Of a DNA stretch of 64,000 nt, positions 1-7,231 are shown piece by piece. A model generated the notes under the pieces. That model saw nothing but the letters and a program-made list of their open reading frames with translations. It made no database searches and was not told the DNA's origin. Made by a program: the position numbers and the translations under genes. This stretch comes from an uncultured Clostridia bacterium (GTDB taxonomy: Bacteria > Bacillota > Clostridia > Christensenellales > Borkfalkiaceae): the NCBI GenBank assembly GCA_947624005.1, contig CANQHV010000001.1:124001-188000 (forward strand), given 5' to 3'. The first letter of the stretch is position 1, and every line of letters starts with the position of its first letter.

Positions 1-2
1 AG

Positions 3-632
3 GCGGAAATCCCCGAAATACAGTACCCCGCGGTAATAATGCTTGTGGGCGTAAACGGCGTGGGCAAGACTACGACGGTGGGGAAGCTCGCGAACTATTT
101 TCTGCGCGAAAAAAAGAGCGTAACCGTTGCGGCGGCGGATACTTTCCGCGCCGCCGCGGCAGACCAGCTTACTGTTTGGGCGGACAGGGCGAAAGTGAGA
201 ATAGTCAAGCACGAGGAGGGAAGCGACCCGTCGGCGGTGGTATTCGACGCCGTTTCCTCGGCGAAAGCGCGTAAAACCGACGTGGTGATAATAGACACGG
301 CGGGCAGGCTGCACGTCAAGGCAAACCTTATGGAAGAGCTTAAAAAGATGTCGCGCGTAGTTATGCGCGAATATCCCGAGGCGCACTTCTACAAATTCCT
401 TATTCTCGACGCGACGACGGGCGGGAACGCGGAAAAACAAGCCGAGGTATTCAACCAATCGGTCGCCCTCGACGGCATAATTTTGACAAAACTCGACAGC
501 TCGGCAAAGGGCGGGTTCGTCATATCGCTCTGCTCCGATTTGGGGATTCCCGTGGTGTTTACGGGGGTAGGCGAAAAGCTCGAAGACCTCGAACTTTTCA
601 ATCCCGAAGAATTTATTGACGCAATAATATGA
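3..632 (+). CDS. ftsY: Signal recognition particle receptor FtsY (3' part)
   Basis: Partial gene; the reading frame is already open at the left edge, so the first ATG at 39 is internal. The product is the NG-domain GTPase of the SRP receptor, which docks ribosome-nascent chain-SRP complexes at the membrane. Visible motifs are the P-loop GVNGVGKTTT, the DTFRAAAADQL region, DTAGR and the specificity motif TKLDSSAKGG followed by GIPVVFTGVGE. Ffh is excluded because the protein ends after the G domain (LFNPEEFIDAII) with no Met-rich M domain. The stop overlaps the next ATG, so the two genes are probably cotranscribed. Confidence 0.95.
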   Translation, partial: AEIPEIQYPAVIMLVGVNGVGKTTTVGKLANYFLREKKSVTVAAADTFRAAAADQLTVWADRAKVRIVKHEEGSDPSAVVFDAVSSAKARKTDVVIIDTAGRLHVKANLMEELKKMSRVVMREYPEAHFYKFLILDATTGGNAEKQAEVFNQSVALDGIILTKLDSSAKGGFVISLCSDLGIPVVFTGVGEKLEDLELFNPEEFIDAII

Positions 633-1165
633 CCGAAAAAGAAAAAATGCTTGCGGGCGAGCTTTATACGCCCGACGCGCAACTTAAAAAAGAGGGCGAA
701 AGGGCGAGGGAACTGTGCGCCCTTTTGGACTTGCCCGGAAACCGTAGCTCCGTTCCGCAAAAGCTGTTCGGAAAATGCGGCAAAAATCCCTGCCTTACAC
801 GCGGGTTTTACTGCGATTACGGGTACAATATCGAGGTGGGCGACAATTTTTACTGCAACTACGGCGTATGTATCCTCGACGTATGCAAAGTCGAGATAGG
901 CGACAACTGTCTTATAGGACCGCAGGTCGGAATATACGCCGCCGCGCACCCGCTCGACAGAAAAACGCGCACGGCGGGGCTGGAATACGGCAAGGGCGTA
1001 AAGATAGGCAACGATTGCTGGATAGGCGGCGGGGCCGTGATAAACCCCGGGGTCACGTTGGGCGATAATGTGGTAGTCGGAAGCGGCGCGGTGGTAACCA
1101 AGTCTTTTCCGTCGGACGTAGTGATAGCGGGCAACCCCGCGCGGATTATAAAAAAACTCAAATAG
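629..1165 (+). CDS. Hexapeptide-repeat sugar O-acetyltransferase (Maa/LacA type)
   Basis: A 178-residue acetyl-CoA-dependent transferase. The N-terminus (MTEKEKMLAGELYTPDAQL) is the typical maltose/galactoside acetyltransferase cap. It is followed by left-handed beta-helix hexapeptide repeats (VEIGDNCLIGPQVGIY, VKIGNDCWIGGGAVI, VTLGDNVVVGSGAVV) and ends with GNPARIIKKL. The catalytic His is probably in AAAHPLD. The ATG overlaps the ftsY stop (ATGA), giving translational coupling. The true acceptor sugar cannot be told from sequence; members often acetylate glucosides or maltose as a detoxification step. Confidence 0.9.
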   Translation: MTEKEKMLAGELYTPDAQLKKEGERARELCALLDLPGNRSSVPQKLFGKCGKNPCLTRGFYCDYGYNIEVGDNFYCNYGVCILDVCKVEIGDNCLIGPQVGIYAAAHPLDRKTRTAGLEYGKGVKIGNDCWIGGGAVINPGVTLGDNVVVGSGAVVTKSFPSDVVIAGNPARIIKKLK

Positions 1166-1177
1166 GCGTTAAAACGC

Positions 1178-1220
1178 GTTAAAAAGGATTGCGGCGGCGA
1201 GTAAAACTCGCCGCCGCAAT
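1178..1220 (-). terminator. Intrinsic terminator between acetyltransferase and rubrerythrin operon
   Basis: A perfect 14-bp stem, ATTGCGGCGGCGAG / CTCGCCGCCGCAAT, with loop TAAAA at 1202-1206. On the minus strand it is followed by a CCTTTTT tract, so it fits best as the end of the rubrerythrin operon; it may also stop the plus-strand transcript. The same stem core recurs at 52.9 kb. Confidence 0.75.
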
Positions 1221-1227
1221 TTCGGAA

Positions 1228-1335
1228 TTACAGGTCGTCCGCGTCCTGAACGGGTTTACCGCCGTCCGTGGGCGCGCCCGTGTAACTCCCGTTGGGGTCG
1301 TATGCGTCTTTGAACTTATTTGCAGTCTTTCGCAT
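1228..1335 (-). CDS. Small acidic-tailed protein with DPNGSYTG motif
   Basis: A 35-residue ORF too short for the ORF track: MRKTANKFKDAYDPNGSYTG followed by a tail ending VQDADDL. It has an AAAGG ribosome site about 9 nt before the ATG. I recall short clostridial hypothetical proteins with a DPNGSYTG core and a QDADDL end, which supports it being real; function unknown. It overlaps the preceding 30-residue ORF by 20 nt in another frame and lies before the operon terminator. It would be the third gene of the rubrerythrin operon. Alternative reading: the two ORFs are one protein split by a frameshift. Confidence 0.6.
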   Translation of the reverse strand: MRKTANKFKDAYDPNGSYTGAPTDGGKPVQDADDL

Positions 1336-1408
1336 TCTTACCGGCCTTTCCGCTGCAATCCTTGTTCTTGGAACTGTTGGACTGCTTCTTGTCGTTGGTC
1401 TTTCTCAT
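1316..1408 (-). CDS. 30-residue Lys/Asn/Ser-rich peptide
   Basis: MRKTNDKKQSNSSKNKDCSG and a tail ending KDCK, 30 residues, not in the ORF track. Its ATG overlaps the rubrerythrin stop (ATGA) and an AAGGAGA ribosome site lies about 4 nt upstream inside the rubrerythrin gene, so translation is likely. It is highly basic and polar with two cysteines and has no hydrophobic segment. Tiny Lys/Asn-rich proteins of this kind are common in clostridial genomes, but I know of no function. Its position suggests coexpression with rubrerythrin. Confidence 0.5.
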   Translation of the reverse strand: MRKTNDKKQSNSSKNKDCSGKAGKNAKDCK

Positions 1409-2001
1409 ATTTTCTCCTTATTGTACGGAATATGCAATTCGACCTCGCCCTGGCTCGAATTACACAAGGGGCATTTATCCCAAGCCTTTTTCGCGGTGTG
1501 CATATAGCCGCACTCGCTGCAAACGTAAAGAATGGGGCTTTCGTTGGAATATAAAACGCCCTTTTTAAACGCTTCGTACAGGTATCTGAAAATTTCTTCG
1601 TGTCTTACTTCGACCTGTGCGACGAGTCTGAAAAGTACGGCGATATCCCCGAAACCTTCCTCTTCGGCGTCCTTTGCAAAAGTCGGATAAATTTCCGCGT
1701 GTTCTTTATGCTCGTCTTCCGCGGCGAGCAAAAGGCACTTTTCGAGGTCGCCCGAATGGTAGGGGTAGCCCGCGTCCAAAACGATTTCGTCCAGCTTTTC
1801 TCCGCGCTTTGTCAGTTCTTCGAAAAATCTCCTTGCGTGAACCGTTTCGTTTTTTGCAAGCGTTTTCACGGTTTCGGCAAGCGTAATATAGCCCTGTTGG
1901 TTTGCCATACGGGCAATCAACTGATAGCGCATACCCGCCTGCGATTCTCCCGCAAAACTCCTTGCAAGGTTTTTGTAAGTTTTAGTGTTGTCAAATTGCA
2001 T
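1405..2001 (-). CDS. Rubrerythrin (peroxide-scavenging diiron/rubredoxin protein)
   Basis: A 198-residue non-haem iron protein that reduces hydrogen peroxide in anaerobes. The N-terminal ferritin-like four-helix domain shows the E(x)nExxH ligand patterns (ARSFAGESQAGMRY, NETVHARRFFE, AAEDEHKEHAEIY, EVRHEEIF). The C-terminal rubredoxin-like Cys4 iron site is YVCSECGYMH ... KCPLC. The start was set at 2001 (MQFDNTKT) because GGAGG lies 5 nt upstream; the ORF-track start at 2016 lies beyond that site. Two tiny ORFs follow in the same transcript. The organism is therefore probably an anaerobe coping with oxidative stress. Confidence 0.95.
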   Translation of the reverse strand: MQFDNTKTYKNLARSFAGESQAGMRYQLIARMANQQGYITLAETVKTLAKNETVHARRFFEELTKRGEKLDEIVLDAGYPYHSGDLEKCLLLAAEDEHKEHAEIYPTFAKDAEEEGFGDIAVLFRLVAQVEVRHEEIFRYLYEAFKKGVLYSNESPILYVCSECGYMHTAKKAWDKCPLCNSSQGEVELHIPYNKEKI

Positions 2002-2116
2002 AATAACCTCCGTCACAAGTTATTTTGCGCCCCGACCCCGCTTTTATGTAAACGCGCAAATGGTATATTTTTGAAATCCCGAAAAAGCCGCCTTTTGACC
2101 GCTTCGCATTTTCGCC

Positions 2117-2145
2117 TTGCAATTTGTAGTTATATATGTTATATT
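2117..2145 (+). promoter_or_regulatory. Promoter for methyltransferase gene
   Basis: TTGCAA, 17-nt spacer, TATATT. The predicted transcription start lies about 12 nt before the ATG at 2164. No clear ribosome site is seen in the short leader. Confidence 0.5.
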
Positions 2146-2163
2146 TTAGTTGGTGTTATTAAT

Positions 2164-2949
2164 ATGAAAAACGAAAATATAGACGGCGGCAAGCCTTTTG
2201 ATTGGGGCAGAACTTCGCCCGACTACGCAAAATACCGCGATATATATCCTCGTGAATTTTACGATAAGATAATTAGCAGAGGGCTTTGTATAAAAGGGCA
2301 GAATGTATTGGATTTGGGTACGGGTACGGGTGTATTGCCGAGAAATCTTTACTGCTTCGGCGCAAAATGGACGGGAGTGGATATTTCCGCAAACCAAATA
2401 GAACAAGCAAAAAGGCTTGCGCACGAATCCGATATGCGCATTGATTTTATTACCGCGGCGGCGGAAGATATAGACTTTTCGGACGATTCTTACGACGTGG
2501 TTACGGCTTGCCAGTGTTTTTGGTACTTCGACGCAGATAAATTAGTTCCAAAGTTATATAAAGCATTAAAAAAATCGGGTAAACTTTTACTTTTATATAT
2601 GGCGTGGTTGCCTTTCGAGGATAAAATAGCGTATGAAAGCGAAAAACTCGTACTTAAATACAATCCGGGTTGGTCGGGAGCGCGGGAAACAAAAAAACCG
2701 ATAGCTATTCCGAAAATTCTTAACCGATATTTCCGCATTGCCGACCACGAAGAGTATGACCTGAAAGTGAATTTTACCAGAGAAAGCTGGAACGGCAGAA
2801 TGAAGACGTGTCGGGGAGTAAGCGCTTCGCTGACGGACGTTGAAATCTGCGCATGGGAAAAGGAACATACGGAAATGCTTAAAAAAATCGCACCCGAAAG
2901 GTTCGATATAGCGCACTATGCGGCTTTTACCGTTCTTCAAAAGCGTTAA
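2164..2949 (+). CDS. Class I SAM-dependent methyltransferase
   Basis: A 261-residue protein with the Rossmann methyltransferase motifs: motif I VLDLGTGTG, then WTGVDIS (acidic end of strand 2), AAAEDIDF, and the post-I/II region YDVVTACQCFWYFD. The C-terminal half contains AWLPFEDKIAYESE. It resembles the UbiE/Coq5-like Methyltransf_11 group, but the substrate is not identifiable. The start at 2164 was chosen because it follows the promoter at 2117-2145; the longer ORF-track frame upstream is antisense to rubrerythrin. Base composition is visibly more AT-rich than its neighbours and the gene stands alone between opposed genes, so recent acquisition is possible. Confidence 0.85.
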   Translation: MKNENIDGGKPFDWGRTSPDYAKYRDIYPREFYDKIISRGLCIKGQNVLDLGTGTGVLPRNLYCFGAKWTGVDISANQIEQAKRLAHESDMRIDFITAAAEDIDFSDDSYDVVTACQCFWYFDADKLVPKLYKALKKSGKLLLLYMAWLPFEDKIAYESEKLVLKYNPGWSGARETKKPIAIPKILNRYFRIADHEEYDLKVNFTRESWNGRMKTCRGVSASLTDVEICAWEKEHTEMLKKIAPERFDIAHYAAFTVLQKR

Positions 2950-2974
2950 AAAGCGGAAATTTTTGATTATAATA

Positions 2975-3020
2975 ATAAAAACGCCCCTCGGCGCAAAACT
3001 TTGCGCCGAGGGGCGTTATA
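2975..3020. terminator. Bidirectional terminator between methyltransferase and radA
   Basis: A long stem, AACGCCCCTCGGCGCAAA / TTTGCGCCGAGGGGCGTT, between two convergent genes. The minus strand continues into TTTTATTATT, so it is the end of the rqcP-radA operon; the plus side has only TATAATT. Confidence 0.85.
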
Positions 3021-3040
3021 TAATTCCTTTTATATAAAAG

Positions 3041-4396
3041 TCAGTCTTTGAACAAGGCTTTTATCATCGTATTGACGTAAAGCACGGGCACAATCGAAAT
3101 TTTGTCGGCGTATTTTGCCACGGACTTCATATTTTTTGCGGGCACAAGCACCTTTTTAAAGCCCATTTTTACACATTCCGCAACCCGTTTTTCGCAGTAA
3201 GACACGGCGCGAACTTCGCCCGTAAGCCCGACTTCCCCGAACACCGCCGCGAATTTGTCCACGGGTTTTGAAAAGTAGGCGGAGGCGAGGGCGGCGCATA
3301 TTGCAAGGTCGCAACTCGGCTCGGAAAGCTTCATTCCGCCCATAGCCGTCACATATACGTCCGACGACGAAAAATTCAGCCCGCACCTCTTTTCAAGTAC
3401 TGCAATAAGCATCGCAAGCTTATTGTAATCCACCCCGAGCGGCATTCTGCGCGGCACGCCGTAACTCTTTGCGACAAGCGTCTGAATTTCCACGTTCATA
3501 CACCGCGCGCCCGTTTCGGCGGGGGTTACGCACGACCCCGGTTCCTCGCCGCGGCTTTCCGAAAGGAATACGCCCGAATAATCGGTTACGGCGCGAATCC
3601 CCGAGTCTGTCATTTCGAAAACCCCGACCTCGGACACGTTTCCGAACCTGTTTTTGACGGCGCGGAGTATTCTGAAATTTTCCTGCTTTTCGCCCTCGAA
3701 ATAAAGGACGGTATCCATAATGTGTTCCAGAACTTTCGGACCCGCAAGCGCGCCCTCTTTGGTGACGTGCCCTACTATAAAAAAGGTGATATTGCGGCTT
3801 TTTGCTATGCGCATAAGCTTTGCGGCGCACTCTCTGACCTGCCCTACCGAACCCGCCGAAGAAGTCAAATCGTCGGTGTAAACCGCCTGAATCGAGTCGA
3901 TAACGCAGTATTCCACGCCGTCAAGCTCGCTTTCTATTCCGTCAATGCACGTTTCGTTCAGAAGAAACAGACTGTCGCTTTCAAGTCCCAGCCTTTCCGC
4001 GCGCATTTTCACCTGCGAACAACTTTCCTCGGCAGAAAGGTACAAAACCTTGTGTTCGCGCGATATATGCGCGGCAATCTGCGTAAGAAGAGTGGATTTT
4101 CCTATGCCGGGGTCGCCGCCGAGAAGTACAAGACTGCCCGAAACTATGCCGCCGCCCAAAACGTTGTCAAATTCGGAAATACCCGACGAAATGCGGCTGT
4201 ATTTTTCGAAAACGACGGAAGAAAGGGGTTTTGCCCGCCCGCCCTGCGCCGTTTTTACGGCTTTCGGCGCGGCTTCGGTTTTTACCGTTTCCTCCGCCAT
4301 AGTATTGAATTTTCCGCACGAGGGACACCGCCCGAGCCACCTCGGACTGACCGCGCCGCATTCCGCGCATACGAATTGTGTGAATGTTTTAGCCAT
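3041..4396 (-). CDS. radA: DNA repair protein RadA/Sms
   Basis: A 451-residue RecA-like branch-migration ATPase used in recombinational repair. In order: an N-terminal Cys4 zinc finger (CAECGAVSPRWLGRCPSCG, about residues 10-28); Walker A GGDPGIGKST (about 93-102); the RadA-specific VKNRFG motif; and a C-terminal Lon-protease-like domain (GGMKLSEPSCDLAI, EVGLTGEVRAV). The start is at 4396 (MAKTFTQF), 2 nt after the ispDF stop; the ORF-track start at 4498 lies inside ispDF. It is the last gene of the rqcP-yitT-ispDF-radA operon, followed by a strong terminator. Confidence 0.96.
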   Translation of the reverse strand: MAKTFTQFVCAECGAVSPRWLGRCPSCGKFNTMAEETVKTEAAPKAVKTAQGGRAKPLSSVVFEKYSRISSGISEFDNVLGGGIVSGSLVLLGGDPGIGKSTLLTQIAAHISREHKVLYLSAEESCSQVKMRAERLGLESDSLFLLNETCIDGIESELDGVEYCVIDSIQAVYTDDLTSSAGSVGQVRECAAKLMRIAKSRNITFFIVGHVTKEGALAGPKVLEHIMDTVLYFEGEKQENFRILRAVKNRFGNVSEVGVFEMTDSGIRAVTDYSGVFLSESRGEEPGSCVTPAETGARCMNVEIQTLVAKSYGVPRRMPLGVDYNKLAMLIAVLEKRCGLNFSSSDVYVTAMGGMKLSEPSCDLAICAALASAYFSKPVDKFAAVFGEVGLTGEVRAVSYCEKRVAECVKMGFKKVLVPAKNMKSVAKYADKISIVPVLYVNTMIKALFKD

Positions 4397-4398
4397 AA

Positions 4399-5541
4399 TT
4401 ACGATTTTCCGAGCGCTACCGCGCAATAGGCGCAGATTCCGCGGCTTTCGCCCACGAATCCGAGCTTTTCGCAAGTGCCCGCGGCAACCGCCACGCAAGA
4501 GGGGTCAATGCCCGTCAAAGCGGCGATGTTTTTGGTCATTTTATCAATATATATTGCGAGTTTCGGCTTTTCGGCTTGAATTGTGATTGAAATGTTAAGG
4601 GGTTTGAAACCCGACTTCGCCACTTCGCCGAGAGCGATTTTCAAAAGTTTTCCGCTGTCGGCGTTAAGGTATTTGTCGTCGTCGGGCGGGAAGTAGTGAC
4701 CTATGTCTTTAAGCCCCGCCGCGGACAAAAGCGCGTCTGTAAGCGCGTGAAGCGCCACGTCGCCGTCGCTGTGCGCCACAAGCGAACAATCGCACGGAAT
4801 TTTTATTCCGCACAGCGTTACTTTGTCGCCCTCGCCGAAAGCGTGCACGTCCACACCGAACCCGACTCTGCCGTCGGCGTTCAGCGGGGGATATTCCCGC
4901 GCGAAGTCCTCGGCATAGGTGAGTTTGACGTTCGACCTGTCGCCCTTAATCACAAAGGGAGGGGCGATAAATTCGGCGTAAACCGCGCTGTCGTCCGTGT
5001 AAGTTTTGTCGCCCGCCAAAAGGTACGCGGCGCGTATGTTTTCCGTGACAAAGCCCTGCGGCGTCTGCACAAGGCAGGTTTCGTTTCGGGGCAGAGTTTC
5101 GACTATTACGCCGTATTCCACGTGCGCAACGGTGTCGGCGGCGTTCACCGCGCATATCGCGCTGCCGTAATTTTCCACGGCGGAAATGCAGTCGAGAATA
5201 AGTTGTTTTTTGACGAACGGGCGCGCTCCGTCGTGAATCAGAACGGTGTCGCCCGTAACGCAGGCAAGCGCCTTTTTAACCGATTCGGTGCGCGTTTTTC
5301 CGCCCTCGATTACGCGGCAGGAAAAGGGGGCGGCAATAGCCCGCATTTCGTCCATATCCTCGGGCGCGCAAGCCAAAATTATCTCCGAAATTTCGGGGAC
5401 GGAAAATGCTTTAAGCGTGTGATAGATGACGGGCGCACCGCCTATTGCGGCAAGCAGTTTGTTTCGTCCGAAACCTGCCCGCTCGCCCTTGCCCGCCGCG
5501 CATATTACCGCGCTTACTTTAAGGTTCTTCGAATGTGTCAT
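4399..5541 (-). CDS. ispDF: Bifunctional IspD-IspF, MEP isoprenoid pathway
   Basis: A 380-residue fusion of two enzymes of the methylerythritol phosphate pathway. Residues of about 1-220 are IspD (CDP-ME synthase): nucleotide-binding SAVICAAGKGERAGFGRNK and VLIHDGARPF. The remainder is IspF (MECDP synthase): zinc ligands DVHAF and LVAHSDGDVALHALTDA, and EKLGFVGESRGI. Such fusions are known in several bacteria, and CDP-ME kinase (IspE) is not seen here. The ATG lies 23 nt inside the yitT 3' end, preceded by AAAGGAC. The overlap with yitT and the 2-nt gap to radA indicate one operon. Confidence 0.95.
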   Translation of the reverse strand: MTHSKNLKVSAVICAAGKGERAGFGRNKLLAAIGGAPVIYHTLKAFSVPEISEIILACAPEDMDEMRAIAAPFSCRVIEGGKTRTESVKKALACVTGDTVLIHDGARPFVKKQLILDCISAVENYGSAICAVNAADTVAHVEYGVIVETLPRNETCLVQTPQGFVTENIRAAYLLAGDKTYTDDSAVYAEFIAPPFVIKGDRSNVKLTYAEDFAREYPPLNADGRVGFGVDVHAFGEGDKVTLCGIKIPCDCSLVAHSDGDVALHALTDALLSAAGLKDIGHYFPPDDDKYLNADSGKLLKIALGEVAKSGFKPLNISITIQAEKPKLAIYIDKMTKNIAALTGIDPSCVAVAAGTCEKLGFVGESRGICAYCAVALGKS

Positions 5542-6616
5542 AAATACTGTCGTCCTTTGTCGGTGTTTCCTGCGCTTTTTCCTGCGCGCCGTCGGTTTGC
5601 TGTTGAGCTTGCGCTTCCGCCTGCGCTTTTTCCTGCGCTTCGCGCAATTCTCTGCGCTGTTTTATGAATTTTTCGTTTACTCTCTGATACTTTATCGACG
5701 TGCCTATTACGTCGGTTATATCCATAAGCGTTACAAACGCCACGTTGTCCACTTTTGACACGACCTCGCGCAGTTTTGCGACCTGAAAGCGGTTTATAAC
5801 GCAGTATATAACCTGTTTGTCGCTCTGCGAATAATAACCCTTTGCGTCGATAACGGTAAGCCCGCGCCCGAACTCGTCCGAAAGCGCGTGGCAGACTTCG
5901 TTGTACTTTGAAGTTATAATAAGCGCGCCTTTCGCCTGGTCAAGACCCGTCGAAATGAAGTCGACCGCTTTCGAAGCCACGAAGTATGCCGCCATCGAAT
6001 ACAGCGCGGGGAGGAAAAAGTCCGCGCTGCCCGCGCCGGGTATACAGCCCAAATACGCGAGTTCGCCTATGACTATGTACAGAAATACGTTGAATATAAG
6101 CACGAAATTGCCCACCGAAAGGTTAAGCCTTTTCGCGAACATAACGGCAAGCGTTTCCATACCGTCCATCGTGCCGCCGAAGCGTATCGCCATACCGCTG
6201 CCCACGCCCGAAAGAAGTCCGCCGAACACGGCGCAGATTATTCTGTCTTTGCCGCCTATGGGCGAGGTCTTGTCCGCAATCATCGTCGCAATTGGCTTTA
6301 TCAGATTTACGTTCTGGAACATAACCGACATAACCGAATACACCGCAATGGCAAACAGCGAATAAACGGTAAATTCCACGCCCTGTTTTTTCATTCCGAA
6401 CAGAAATACGGGGAGGTTTAAGACGACAAGCGGAATCCACAACTGTATGTAGGAGGGGGTGACGTTGTTTATTATCATCGCCACGCCCGAAATCCCGCTG
6501 TCGTAAAAGCCCGCGGGAAGCAATAAAAGCGTAACGCCGACGGCGTTTATTACGCCCGCGACGAACAGCATTATAAAGTTTTTGACTTTGAAGTGAAGAT
6601 GCGGAAACTTTTTCAT
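5519..6616 (-). CDS. YitT family membrane protein (DUF161 + DUF2179)
   Basis: About 365 residues. The N-terminal half is an integral membrane domain of 5-6 helices with the family pattern AGVINAVGVTLLLLPAGFYDSGISG. It is followed by the cytoplasmic DUF2179 domain (GALIITSKYNEVCHALSDEF, GRGLTVIDAKGYY, NRFQVAKLREVV). The end is an unusual low-complexity tail rich in Gln, Glu and Ala with repeated QEKAQ units. The start was moved to the ATG at 6616 from the TTG at 6625; neither has a strong ribosome site and coupling to rqcP is likely. The function of the family is not established; some members are proposed transporters. Confidence 0.85.
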   Translation of the reverse strand: MKKFPHLHFKVKNFIMLFVAGVINAVGVTLLLLPAGFYDSGISGVAMIINNVTPSYIQLWIPLVVLNLPVFLFGMKKQGVEFTVYSLFAIAVYSVMSVMFQNVNLIKPIATMIADKTSPIGGKDRIICAVFGGLLSGVGSGMAIRFGGTMDGMETLAVMFAKRLNLSVGNFVLIFNVFLYIVIGELAYLGCIPGAGSADFFLPALYSMAAYFVASKAVDFISTGLDQAKGALIITSKYNEVCHALSDEFGRGLTVIDAKGYYSQSDKQVIYCVINRFQVAKLREVVSKVDNVAFVTLMDITDVIGTSIKYQRVNEKFIKQRRELREAQEKAQAEAQAQQQTDGAQEKAQETPTKDDSIYDTFEEP

Positions 6617-6629
6617 CTCGACCAACGTA

Positions 6630-6869
6630 TTACAGAATTTCGTACAGAGAGGACGCTTCGTCCTTTTTTACCGTTTCTTTGACCTCGAGTATTCTGAACC
6701 TGACCGCGCCCGAGGTATACGAAAGTTCGACGATATCGCCCGCCTTAATCTGGTGGGCGGGCTTGACGCGCGCGCCGTTTACGCTGACTTTGCCGCCGTC
6801 GCACGCTTCCTGCGCAAGCGTTCTGCGCTTCAATATGCGCGAAACTTTTAAAAATTTGTCGATTCTCAT
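6630..6869 (-). CDS. rqcP: RqcP-like S4-domain RNA-binding protein
   Basis: 79 residues, essentially one S4 domain: MRIDKFLKVSRILKRRTLAQ, then GKVSVNGARVKPAHQIKAGD. It matches the YabO/RqcP family both in length and in the end KKDEASSLYEIL. In Bacillus, RqcP works with RqcH on the 50S subunit in ribosome-associated quality control, helping alanine tailing of stalled chains. GGGGAAAAT precedes the ATG. It is the first gene of a minus-strand operon, divergent from the rpoBC promoter. HslR-like heat-shock S4 proteins are the main alternative. Confidence 0.85.
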   Translation of the reverse strand: MRIDKFLKVSRILKRRTLAQEACDGGKVSVNGARVKPAHQIKAGDIVELSYTSGAVRFRILEVKETVKKDEASSLYEIL

Positions 6870-6886
6870 ATTTTCCCCGAAAACGC

Positions 6887-6915
6887 TTGACTTTGCCTTT
6901 TACATTAATTATAAT
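6887..6915 (+). promoter_or_regulatory. Strong promoter reading into rpoBC leader
   Basis: TTGACT, 17-nt spacer, TATAAT. It starts only 18 nt from the rqcP start codon and predicts an rpoB leader of about 310 nt. Confidence 0.75.
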
Positions 6916-7231
6916 GCTATAATGTATTAAAATGCGTATTATGCGCCTTTCTTCCCATTTTCGACGTCCGAAAGGGTGAAAAACGGCGCGGCAAGGGCGT
7001 CTTTTAACGGTCTGTACCGTTAAATTATACTACGTATAACGCATTTTGTAAAGCGCAGGGGCAAGAAATTTATCGCGCTGTGTGAAATTTTTTTGAAAAT
7101 TATTTTTTGTCAAGTCCCCGCGCAACCAAATTTCGGTAACATTGATTTTACCCGGTGAAAAGATATATACGGGTAATCGCCAAAATGTGAAAATAAAACG
7201 GCTGAATGCTAAAAGGAGTATCTTTTTTCCA
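6916..7231 (+). other. Long rpoBC 5' leader, no gene
   Basis: No credible ORF. It contains an 18-nt palindrome TAACGGT-CTGT-ACCGTTA (7005-7022) lying between a weak TTTAAC and a TATACT box at 7026-7031, which could be a second promoter with an operator. It also contains an inverted repeat TTACCCG ... CGGGTAA (7148-7154 / 7070-7076 offset, right arm 7170-7176). The ribosome site AAGGAG is about 13 nt before the rpoB ATG, a long spacing. rplJ and rplL, which usually precede rpoB, are absent. Confidence 0.5.

Noticed and set aside
1600-2163. N-terminal extension of the methyltransferase ORF in the track
   Set aside because: It is antisense to rubrerythrin; the promoter at 2117-2145 and the family N-terminus place the start at 2164.
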